64,000 bases of DNA, from the NCBI GenBank assembly GCA_003343905.1, contig QAKI01000043.1, forward strand, positions 80,569 through 144,568, given 5' to 3'. A program made the position numbers and the translations under genes. The stretch's first letter is position 1, and each line of letters starts with the position of its first letter. Origin of the DNA: Subdoligranulum variabile (GTDB lineage Bacteria > Bacillota > Clostridia > Oscillospirales > Ruminococcaceae). Below the pieces are notes generated by a model. It did not search any database. It saw nothing but the letters and a program-made list of their open reading frames with translations, and had not been told where the DNA came from. Of this stretch, positions 14,950 through 21,587 are shown in pieces.

Positions 14950-15975
14950 TCAGCGCTGGATACGGCCGGAACCGTCGCCGCCGGCCAGCTTCTCGACCTC
15001 GGAAACGGTGACCATGTTGAAGTCGCCCTCGATGGAGTGCTTCAGCGCGGAAGCAGCCACCGCGAACTCAACGGCGTCCTGGGTGGACTTGCCGCTCAGC
15101 AGGGCGTAGATCAGGCCGCCGCCGAAGCTGTCGCCGCCGCCGACGCGGTCCACGATGCGCAGCTCGTACTTCTTGCTGAAGCAGTACTCGTCGGAAGCAA
15201 CGTCGTAGAGCATGGCGCTCCAGCCGTTGTCGGAAGCGGAATGGCTCTCACGCAGGGTGATGGCCACCTTCTCGAAGTGGAACTTGTCGGCCAGCTGCTT
15301 GGCGACGCTCTTGTAGCCTTCGCGGTTGATCTCGCCGGCGTAGATGTCGGTGGACTCGGCCTCGATGCCGAACACGTCCTTGGCGTCCTCCTCGTTGGAG
15401 ATGCAGACGTCCACGTACTCGCACAGCTTGCTCATGGCTTCACGGGCCTGCTCGCGGGTCCACAGCTTGCCGCGGTAGTTCAGGTCGCAGCTGATCTTGC
15501 AGCCGTGGGCCTTGGCGGCCTTGCAGGCGGCCAGGCAGATCTCAACGACGTTGGGACCCAGGGCCGGGGTGATGCCGGTGAAGTGGAACCAGTCCACGCC
15601 CTCGAAGATGGCGTCGAAGTCGAAGTCGGCCACGGTGGCGTCGGCCATCGCGGAATGGGCGCGGTCATAGATGCAGACCGAGCCGCGCTGGGAAGCGCCC
15701 TTCTCGTTGAAGTAGATGCCCACACGGTCGCCGCCGCGGGTGATCTTGCTGGTATCGACGCCGTAGCGGCGCAGGGCGTTGACACCGGCCTGACCGATGG
15801 CATGGGCGGGCAGCTTGGTCACGAAAGCGACATCGGCGCCATAGTTGGCCAGGGAAACGGCCACGTTGGCTTCGCCGCCGCCGTAGGTGTACTGCAGCGT
15901 GTCGGTCTGCACAAAGCGCAGATGATCGTAGGGCTGCAGGCGGATCATGATTTCACCAAGAGTAACGACTTTCAT
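14950..15975 (-). CDS. kdgK: 2-keto-3-deoxygluconate kinase (PfkB family)
   Basis: A 341-residue PfkB sugar kinase. The N-terminal MKVVTLGEIMIRLQP, the first PfkB signature YTYGGGEANVAVSLANYGADVAFVTKLP and the catalytic VDRVGGGDSFGGGLIYALL (base Asp) are clear. Its position directly downstream of a KDPG aldolase gene and beside an IclR regulator makes 2-keto-3-deoxygluconate the likely substrate, giving KDPG for the aldolase; this is the hexuronate/pectin branch of the Entner-Doudoroff route. The start has AAAGGAG nine bases upstream. It is the distal gene of a two-gene operon, ending at the terminator 14901-14930. Confidence 0.88.
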   Translation of the reverse strand: MKVVTLGEIMIRLQPYDHLRFVQTDTLQYTYGGGEANVAVSLANYGADVAFVTKLPAHAIGQAGVNALRRYGVDTSKITRGGDRVGIYFNEKGASQRGSVCIYDRAHSAMADATVADFDFDAIFEGVDWFHFTGITPALGPNVVEICLAACKAAKAHGCKISCDLNYRGKLWTREQAREAMSKLCEYVDVCISNEEDAKDVFGIEAESTDIYAGEINREGYKSVAKQLADKFHFEKVAITLRESHSASDNGWSAMLYDVASDEYCFSKKYELRIVDRVGGGDSFGGGLIYALLSGKSTQDAVEFAVAASALKHSIEGDFNMVTVSEVEKLAGGDGSGRIQR

Positions 15976-16032
15976 GGGGAACTCCTTTATTTTGAATATT
16001 TTTGAAAAACAACGGGGAAGGGGCAGGCCCGA

Positions 16033-16995
16033 TCAGCGCTGCACCAGATGGATGGCGAACCCGGCGATCTCGTCGGCCAGGTAGATGGCGATGGTCTTGC
16101 CGTCCTTGACGTTCTTGCTGTCCATATCGAACTTGACGCCGCGGCGGCCCAGGTGATAGATGGCGCGGTCCACGTTGTTGGTCAGGATGGCGATGTGGCC
16201 ATGGGTGCCGCGGCCCGGCTTCTTCATGATCTCGAATTCCTTCTTGCCCACGAAGATGCTGCTGTTGCCCGGCTTGACGGCCATGCTCAGCAGGGCGCCG
16301 ATGCTCTCGGCGGTCTTGGCGGCCTCGGCCTCGTCGGCGCAGTTGATGCCGATGTGGCCCAGTTCCAGGCCCAGCATGGTATCCACGGCTTCACGGCTCA
16401 TGGCGGTGATCTCGTCCCAGGCGCCGGCCTTGATCTTGTCGCTCTTGCACATCCAGGTGCCGCCCACGGCCACGATCTGGCTGTAGCCCAGGTAGTTGTT
16501 CACGTTCTTGGCGTTGACGCCGCCGGTGCACATCCACTTGCAGGTCTTGAGCGCCGCGCCGATGTTCTTGAGCATGTCCACGCCGCCGTTGGCTTCGGCC
16601 GGGAAGAACTTGACCACTTCGCAGCCCATGTTCATGGCCTGCTGCATCTCGCCCGCGGTGGCGGTGCCGGGCATCATGATGCCGCCCTTGTCGATGACGT
16701 GCTGGCAGACGACCGGATCAAAGCCGGGCGCAACGATGAAGGAAGCGCCCGCGGCCATGGCGCGGTCCGCCTGGTCCACGGTCAGGACGGTGCCGGCGCC
16801 CAGCAGCATCTCAGGCAGTTCCTCGTGGATCTTCTTGATGCACTCTTCCGCGCAGGCAGTGCGGAAGGTGACCTCGGCGGCGGGCAGGCCGCCGTCGATC
16901 AGGGCCTTGCACAGGGGCAGGGCTTCATCCACGCTGTTGAAGGCGATGACCGGGATAATGCCGATCTCGTACACACGCTGTAAAACAGAATTCAT
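16033..16995 (-). CDS. eda: KDPG/KHG aldolase fused to a VOC-like domain
   Basis: A 320-residue protein. Residues 1-~205 are a class I KDPG aldolase: IIPVIAFNSVDEALPLCKALIDGGLPAAEVTFRT with the catalytic Glu, GAGTVLTVDQADRAMAAGASFIVAPGFD, and VVKFFPAEANGG with the Schiff-base Lys. Ordinary Eda ends near 210; here ~110 extra residues (GLELGHIGINCADEAEAAKTAESIGALL... GHIAILTNNVDRAIYHLGRRGVKF... IAIYLADEIAGFAIHLVQ) look like a glyoxalase/VOC-type fold, whose role is unknown but may act on the aldehyde products or regulate. It cleaves KDPG to pyruvate and glyceraldehyde 3-phosphate. First gene of the operon, promoter at 17069-17097. Confidence 0.9.
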   Translation of the reverse strand: MNSVLQRVYEIGIIPVIAFNSVDEALPLCKALIDGGLPAAEVTFRTACAEECIKKIHEELPEMLLGAGTVLTVDQADRAMAAGASFIVAPGFDPVVCQHVIDKGGIMMPGTATAGEMQQAMNMGCEVVKFFPAEANGGVDMLKNIGAALKTCKWMCTGGVNAKNVNNYLGYSQIVAVGGTWMCKSDKIKAGAWDEITAMSREAVDTMLGLELGHIGINCADEAEAAKTAESIGALLSMAVKPGNSSIFVGKKEFEIMKKPGRGTHGHIAILTNNVDRAIYHLGRRGVKFDMDSKNVKDGKTIAIYLADEIAGFAIHLVQR

Positions 16996-17068
16996 AACAA
17001 TTCTCCTTCACTTGTTTTGTGGGCGGTCCGCCGGGGCCCGGCGCATGACCGCACACGTGGTTACTATA

Positions 17069-17097
17069 ATTATATCCGCCCCGGCGGGGGGCGTCAA
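17069..17097 (-). promoter_or_regulatory. eda-kdgK promoter
   Basis: TTGACG, 17 bases, TATAAT on the minus strand, 74 bases upstream of the eda start, back to back with the IclR-gene promoter. Confidence 0.75.
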
Positions 17098-17171
17098 TCG
17101 GTCAAAATAAACAGCGCGGGGTGGACAGTTTTAGGTGCCTGTGCCGAAAATTCCGCAATTCGGCATGGAAC

Positions 17172-17220
17172 TTGAAAAAAAGGGCGATTCCTGTTATAAT
17201 CGTTCCATCATACGGAACGA
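17172..17220 (+). promoter_or_regulatory. promoter and operator of the IclR regulator gene
   Basis: TTGAAA (17172), 17 bases, TATAAT (17195) is followed directly by the palindrome TCGTTCC, 7 bases, GGAACGA (17200-17220), which covers the transcription start. Additional GGAAC half-sites lie at 17167-17171 and 17235-17239. This GGAAC/GTTCC symmetry matches IclR/KdgR-type operators and implies autorepression. Confidence 0.7.
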
Positions 17221-17250
17221 TTATACGCGCGAATGGAACGATGACAAAAT

Positions 17251-18066
17251 ATGAACAAAATGTTAAATTTTGAAGGGCGCGACTCTGCACAGGAAAAAAG
17301 CGGCGTGCAGAGCGTCGAGCGCATCTTCGCTCTGATCGAGCATCTGGCGGCGCACCCCGGCGGCGCCAGCCTGCAGCAGCTTGCGCAGGACACCGCGCTG
17401 GCCAAGAGCACCGTACACCGCCTGCTGGGGAGCCTGGTCAGCCTGAGCTACGCCGAACAGGACGCAGTCACCGGCCATTACCGGCTGACGCTGAAAATGT
17501 TTGAACTGTCCAGCGGCATCGTCAACAGCATGGACATCATGAGCGTGGCGAAGGCCCATCTGGAACGCCTGGCCCAACGCACGGGGGAGGCGGTGCATCT
17601 GGTGATCCGGGACCGGCGGGACATCGTGTATATTTATAAGACCGAGAGCGGACCCATGCGGATGTCCAGCCGGGTGGGGCTGCGCAGCCCGCTGTACTGC
17701 ACGGGGGTGGGCAAGGCCATTCTGGCGACCCTGCCGCCGGAGGAGGTAGCCCGCATCTGGACCGAGAGCCGTCCCCGGAAGCTGACGGGCCGCACGGTGG
17801 CGGACCTGCCCCACCTGCAGGCACAACTGGATGAAGTGCGCGCCAACGGCTATGCCATCGACGATGAGGAAAACGAACTGGGCGTGCGCTGTGTGGCGGT
17901 GGCGATCCCCGGCGCGGACGGCCGGGCCGAAAGCGCCTTCTCCATCAGCGGGCTGACGCCCTACATGACCCCGGAGCGCATCCGCCGCATCGCGGCGATG
18001 GCGCTGGATTCCCGCACTGACATTCTGGCGGACCTGGGCATTGCCCGGCGCAGCGCCAGGGAGTAA
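17251..18066 (+). CDS. IclR family regulator (KdgR-like)
   Basis: A 271-residue regulator. Residues ~18-80 are the winged helix (VQSVERIFALIEHLAAHPGGASLQQLAQDTALAKSTVHRLLGSL), and residues ~95-260 the IclR effector domain (LERLAQRTGEAVHLVIRDRRDIVYIYKTES, SRVGLRSPLYCTGVGKAILA, GYAIDDEENELGVRCVAVAI). Divergent placement from eda-kdgK and a perfect GGAAC palindrome over its own start point to control of the 2-keto-3-deoxygluconate pathway with KDG or KDPG as ligand; this is inference. No strong ribosome site precedes 17251; ATG three codons later is an alternative. The gene ends at a strong terminator. Confidence 0.88.
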   Translation: MNKMLNFEGRDSAQEKSGVQSVERIFALIEHLAAHPGGASLQQLAQDTALAKSTVHRLLGSLVSLSYAEQDAVTGHYRLTLKMFELSSGIVNSMDIMSVAKAHLERLAQRTGEAVHLVIRDRRDIVYIYKTESGPMRMSSRVGLRSPLYCTGVGKAILATLPPEEVARIWTESRPRKLTGRTVADLPHLQAQLDEVRANGYAIDDEENELGVRCVAVAIPGADGRAESAFSISGLTPYMTPERIRRIAAMALDSRTDILADLGIARRSARE

Positions 18067-18092
18067 AGCAGACGCAACCAAAAAGACGAAGG

Positions 18093-18139
18093 CCCCCGGC
18101 CTGCTGTTCCCCGAAAGAACAGCGGGCCGGGGGATTTTT
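18093..18139 (+). terminator. terminator of the IclR gene
   Basis: CCCCCGGCC.GCTGTTC pairs with GAACAGC.GGCCGGGGG, followed by ATTTTT. Confidence 0.9.
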
Positions 18140-18155
18140 GCGGTATGGCGGCGGG

Positions 18156-18797
18156 TCACAGGTCGGCGTGTGCAAACGCGCGGGACGCGGTGCGGTAGGC
18201 CAGAAGGTTCCCCGCGATATAAACGAGGATACCGGCCGCAAGCAGGGGAAGCTGGCGGACCAGATCGCCCGGCTGGATGCCGTCCAGCCAGGCGAAAGAC
18301 GGCAGATGGACCAGACATTCCATCGTGAAGATGACCGCGCCCGCCGGAAGAATGGCGATCAGGAAGGCTTTGCCCACCTGATAGACGGACTTGAACAGCA
18401 GGGTCAGGAACGTGAAGTTGAACAGGGCGTAGGCAATCAGGCCGAAGCCGAAGAAGGCCGCGTTGGCTTCGATCCCCACCGGGTTGCCCTGGGGCAGAAG
18501 CAGCGGGCGCAGCAGCGCGAACGGCAGGCAGATCACAAGCTGCAGCAGTTGTATGCTGACGAACAGCAGGCACTTGCCCTTGACTACATGGCGCTTGGAG
18601 ATGGGCAGCGAGGTGGTGTAGAAAATGTCGCAGCTTTCCCGGGCGTACAGCGAGGTGAAATACAGCGCCAGACAGCCAAAGAAAAAGATCATGCCGTAGG
18701 GGTAGGCGGGCACCAGCACCAGCGCGCCGATCAGCACGAATATATACACGACCGGGTGTACGGCCAGCCGCCATTCTTTATACAGCAGGTCAAACAT
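18156..18797 (-). CDS. ABC-2 type transporter permease
   Basis: A 213-residue membrane protein with about six hydrophobic segments (for example VVYIFVLIGALVLVPAY and GMIFFFGCLALYFTSLY near the N-terminus), with the ABC-2 exporter segment ESCDIFYTTSLPISKRHVVKGKCL between helices 2 and 3. The ATG at 18797 has AAAGGAGG upstream and overlaps the ATPase stop by 8 bases. It should form the membrane pore of an exporter with the adjacent ATPase. The substrate is unknown; relatives controlled by small AbrB or GntR regulators export peptides or act in envelope stress. Confidence 0.87.
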   Translation of the reverse strand: MFDLLYKEWRLAVHPVVYIFVLIGALVLVPAYPYGMIFFFGCLALYFTSLYARESCDIFYTTSLPISKRHVVKGKCLLFVSIQLLQLVICLPFALLRPLLLPQGNPVGIEANAAFFGFGLIAYALFNFTFLTLLFKSVYQVGKAFLIAILPAGAVIFTMECLVHLPSFAWLDGIQPGDLVRQLPLLAAGILVYIAGNLLAYRTASRAFAHADL

Positions 18798-19533
18798 CGT
18801 AGGTCCTCCTTTCATTGCGCACCATGATGTCCTCCAGCGTCAGGTCGCCTTCGCCGGGTTGCTTCAGGGATTGGAAGGAGCGCAGGAAGGCGGCCTTTTC
18901 GGCGCTGGCAAGGACTTTGCCGTTTTTGATGTAGGTGATGGCATCGGCGCATTTGTCCAGATCCGAGGTGATATGCGTGGAAAACAAAATGCTCCGTTCC
19001 CCGCCCTTTACCAACTGTTGGAACAGTTCCAACAGGTCCTCACGGGCTACGGGGTCAAGGCCGCTGGTCGGTTCATCGAAAATAAGCAGTTTGGCGTTGT
19101 GCGAAAGTGCAAGAGCGATCAAGTATTTCACCTTCATGCCTTCGGAAAGCTGGCGGACGGTCTTTCGCTCGTCCAGCTCAAACAGGGACAGGTACTTCCG
19201 GTAGGCGGCATCGTCCCATTCCCGGTAAAACCGCTTCGTCACATGGGTGATCGTTTGCAGCTTTTTATCCAGATAGAACTGGATGCCGCCCAGGACCACG
19301 CCGATATTTTGCTTGCACGCTTCCTCGTCGTGCCGGAAATCCCGGCCGAACATGCGGATCGTCCCGCTGTCCGGGCAGACCATGTTGAGCATGGATTTCA
19401 GGGTCGTGCTTTTGCCCGCGCCGTTTTTGCCGATCAGCCCCATGATCCGCCCCTGTTCCAGCGCGAAAGAAACATGGTCCAGTGTAAAAGAGGGGTACTG
19501 CTTGGTCAGGCCCTCCACTTCCAGTAAACGCAT
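18790..19533 (-). CDS. ABC transporter ATP-binding protein
   Basis: A 247-residue ABC ATPase. Walker A is GKNGAGKST (near residue 36), the Q-loop follows in VVLGGIQFYL, the signature is LSEGM (a common variant of LSGGQ in ABC-2 exporters), Walker B LLIFDEPTSGLD and the switch His in STHI. The C-terminal ~45 residues (ITYIKNGKVLASAEKAAFL...) are the usual exporter extension. Start at 19533 with CAAAGGAGG before it. Transcribed from the promoter at 19622-19650, flanked by operator-like repeats shared with the abrB gene upstream. Confidence 0.92.
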   Translation of the reverse strand: MRLLEVEGLTKQYPSFTLDHVSFALEQGRIMGLIGKNGAGKSTTLKSMLNMVCPDSGTIRMFGRDFRHDEEACKQNIGVVLGGIQFYLDKKLQTITHVTKRFYREWDDAAYRKYLSLFELDERKTVRQLSEGMKVKYLIALALSHNAKLLIFDEPTSGLDPVAREDLLELFQQLVKGGERSILFSTHITSDLDKCADAITYIKNGKVLASAEKAAFLRSFQSLKQPGEGDLTLEDIMVRNERRTYDV

Positions 19534-19585
19534 AGGCGCCTCCTTTGGAATGGCCGCCCCGGCGGGCGGCAAAATTCTTGAACGA

Positions 19586-19660
19586 GGTATTACAAGTAAA
19601 ACAAGTAATACCTATGTGCGCATTATAACGCACCATGTAGAACAAGTCAATACATGTATT
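19586..19660 (-). promoter_or_regulatory. promoter and flanking operators of the ABC transporter genes
   Basis: TTGACT (19645-19650), 17 bases, TATAAT (19622-19627) on the minus strand. Downstream lies the palindrome GGTATTAC, 11 bases, GTAATACC (19586-19612), which contains two ACAAGTAA repeats nine bases apart; upstream lies AATACATGTATT (19649-19660). The motif TATTACTTGTA recurs before the abrB gene. Confidence 0.65.
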
Positions 19661-19675
19661 ACAAGTTTTACTTTA

Positions 19676-19714
19676 AGAAAAAAGAGAAAGCCGCATCCCG
19701 TGGGGAACGCGGCT
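19676..19714 (-). terminator. terminator on the distal side of the repeated element, copy A
   Basis: AGCCGC..TCCC / GGGA..GCGGCT stem; on the minus strand followed by TTTCTCTTTTTTC. Probably the original abrB terminator, now separated from the gene by the repeated element. Confidence 0.65.
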
Positions 19715-20123
19715 CAGACTGTCGAAAAAGATTCAAAATCTGTTGCCAGCGGCGGACCTGTGCCGATGCTGGCAACACATACAGGGAAATTTTGCGGCAA
19801 ATTGTGTAGGAGGCCACAGGCCGATTGCGCGATTTGCCGCAAAATTTTGTCGAAGGGGGGAATCCAAAGGGCTGCGGAGCCGCGCGCCGCCTGCGGCGGA
19901 TGCAGCAAGGCGGAGCAGGGGCAGCGGTCGCAGAACGCAAGCGCCGCCCCAAGGCGCGCCGCGTGATGCGGGAACCGCAACCCGTTAAACAGGAGCGTCA
20001 GGCACCGCCGGTCTCCGGCCTAAGTGCCGCCGCTTGCGCGGCGGTTGGCCTACGACACGGCACTGCGGTGCCAGTGCGCGACTGTTGCCCTTTTTGGAGC
20101 ATGTCGAGTTTCTCGACATGCTC
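19715..20123 (-). repeat. 409-bp interspersed element, copy A
   Basis: Nearly identical to 35811-36153. It begins CAGACTGTCGAAAAAGATT, contains a long inverted repeat (AATTTTGCGGCAAAT near 19791 and its complement near 19834) and ends with the perfect 12-base stem GAGCATGTCGAG / CTCGACATGCTC (20097-20123). Copy A has about 65 extra bases relative to copy B, with further small hairpins. Reading frames through it are not conserved as proteins, so I call it non-coding. Both copies lie between a minus-strand gene and its terminator and are flanked by duplicated hairpin sequence (here GGAACGCGGCT at 19704-19714 and 20139-20149). Confidence 0.85.
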
Positions 20124-20162
20124 AACCGCGTTCCTAACGGAACGCGGCTTTCTGCGCAGGAT

Positions 20163-20375
20163 TCATTCTTTGGCGGGGAACAGCCGTTTGAACATTTCGT
20201 CGGCGTTGTCAAAGGTCTGGAGAACAACGCCCCGGTCCGCGTCTGCCAGCATCAAAAGCATATCGCCGGGCTGGACGTGGAACATATCCCGCACTTCTTT
20301 GGGCACGATGATCTGCCCCTTGGGGCCGATCTTCACGGTGGTAAGGAACTTACCGTCCGGGGATGTCATTTTCAT
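20163..20375 (-). CDS. AbrB/SpoVT-type transcriptional regulator
   Basis: A 70-residue protein whose residues ~8-50 are an AbrB swapped-hairpin DNA-binding domain: TTVKIGPKGQIIVPKEVRDMFHVQPGDMLLML. The C-terminal tail DNADEMFKRLFPAKE is short. Such proteins dimerise or tetramerise and bind AT-rich sites. Identical TATTACTTGTA motifs lie after its own promoter and around the promoter of the ABC transporter genes 630 bases downstream, so it most likely represses both. The ATG at 20375 follows AAAGGAGCG. The element at 19715-20123 separates it from the transporter. Confidence 0.88.
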   Translation of the reverse strand: MKMTSPDGKFLTTVKIGPKGQIIVPKEVRDMFHVQPGDMLLMLADADRGVVLQTFDNADEMFKRLFPAKE

Positions 20376-20401
20376 GAGGGGGCGCTCCTTTCTGGCAAAT
20401 C

Positions 20402-20449
20402 AGTATTACTTGTAGAAAAAATTCTACCATATACCGCGCTCAAAGTCAA
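20402..20449 (-). promoter_or_regulatory. abrB promoter and operator
   Basis: TTGACT (20444-20449), 17 bases, TAGAAT (20421-20426) on the minus strand, followed by CTACAAGTAATACT (20402-20415), the motif shared with 19586-19660. Confidence 0.6.
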
Positions 20450-20456
20450 ATACAGA

Positions 20457-20493
20457 CCGCCTGCCCCCGCAGTGTGCGGCAGGGGGCAGGCGG
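20457..20493 (-). terminator. hairpin after the AlgX-like gene
   Basis: CCGCCTGCCCCC pairs with GGGGGCAGGCGG eight bases after the stop codon of the 20501 gene; only a weak T tract follows on the minus strand. Confidence 0.6.
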
Positions 20494-20500
20494 CGGACGT

Positions 20501-21571
20501 TCAGGACGGGGAGAAATTTTCGAGGATGCGCAGCATTGTGTCCAGGCTGCGCTCGTTGAATTCCAGGATCAGGATGTCACAGGACGGGTCGTTGACGATA
20601 TCGGGGTTGAAGGTGTCGATGTGTTCCCGCCAGCAGCCGGAAAAGCGGGCTTCCAGGTAGGGCATGTAGGCTTCGCTGAAGGAATCCCCGATCACCCGGA
20701 CCACCCGGTCGTCCTTCTCGAACAGCGTTTCATAACCGGGGACCGTGTAGTAGGTTTCCGGCGGCAGAACGGCATACAGGGCGGCTACGTTGGCCATGTC
20801 GCCGGTGGTCACGCCATCGGCGGCTATCGGGTACTGTTCGGGCGGCAGGGTGGGCATATCCAGCGCCTGGAAGATGCCGTCCAGCCCCACCAGCGCGCCC
20901 AGATTGTTCCAGTGGGTGTCGGTCTTGTAGTAAAGCAGCCGTTCCGGGTACAAACGGGCCTGGCTGCGCAGCGTTCCGTACTGCCAGACCACCGGCACCG
21001 TCGTGTGCAGGCGCAGGTATTCCACCATCCGGTCGGTGCGGTTCTGCTTGTTCACGATGGGGTAGCCATCGGGCATATATTCGCGGTAGATGCAGTCCTT
21101 GCTGGGGGTCAGGTCCAGAATGAGCTGGCAGCCGTTTTCGGCCAGGTCATCGTGCAGGATCTGCAGGGCGGCGCTGGCGTTCGCCAAAGTGGCGTTGCTG
21201 TCGTTGATGCAGTCCAGGCCCTGATAGTTGGCCATGGGCTGGGCGGCGGTGGGGCCGTCCTTGTAGAACAGCCAGCCGTCTTTGCCGGGCAGGACCTGAT
21301 CGCTCTGGCTGGTGCCGAACAGTTTGTAGTCCAGCCCGGCGTCCAGCAGTACGAACTGGTAGCGGAAAGGGGAATTGTCCACAAAGAAGTTGTCCAGGTT
21401 CCGGGGCAGTTCGGCCAACGGGCTTTGCAGCACCTGGGGCAGGCCGGTCATCAGGCGGTTTTCGTGGCTGTCCATCGAAAGCTGCTTGGAAAAAATGTTG
21501 AACACGGCGAAGGAAAGCCCCAGCACCGCGCAGAAGATCACGGCAAACGCCGTCTGGATGGCTTTTTTCAC
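20501..21571 (-). CDS. AlgX/AlgJ-like (DHHW family) O-acetylation protein
   Basis: A 356-residue protein with one N-terminal membrane anchor (AVIFCAVLGLSFAVFNIF) and an extracytoplasmic SGNH-like domain. TSQSDQVLPGKDGWLFYKDG, LTPSKDCIYREYMPDGY, YYKTDTHWNNLGAL (the DxHW motif) and VRVIGDSFSEAYMPYL (GDS nucleophile region) are typical of AlgX/AlgJ/DHHW acetyltransferases. Together with the MBOAT protein encoded 16 bases upstream, it should move acetyl groups to a surface polysaccharide or teichoic acid outside the membrane. Alginate genes are absent, so the acceptor is unknown. Confidence 0.85.
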   Translation of the reverse strand: MKKAIQTAFAVIFCAVLGLSFAVFNIFSKQLSMDSHENRLMTGLPQVLQSPLAELPRNLDNFFVDNSPFRYQFVLLDAGLDYKLFGTSQSDQVLPGKDGWLFYKDGPTAAQPMANYQGLDCINDSNATLANASAALQILHDDLAENGCQLILDLTPSKDCIYREYMPDGYPIVNKQNRTDRMVEYLRLHTTVPVVWQYGTLRSQARLYPERLLYYKTDTHWNNLGALVGLDGIFQALDMPTLPPEQYPIAADGVTTGDMANVAALYAVLPPETYYTVPGYETLFEKDDRVVRVIGDSFSEAYMPYLEARFSGCWREHIDTFNPDIVNDPSCDILILEFNERSLDTMLRILENFSPS

Positions 21572-21587
21572 GGGCGTATCCTCCTTG

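Noticed and set aside
19000..19533. Defective ABC signature (LSEGM instead of LSGGQ)
   Set aside because: This is a normal variant in ABC-2 exporter ATPases; all other catalytic motifs are intact.
19715..20123. Small proteins encoded within the repeated element
   Set aside because: Frames present in copy A shift or break in copy B, and no ribosome site is found, so the element is non-coding despite frequent spurious annotation.
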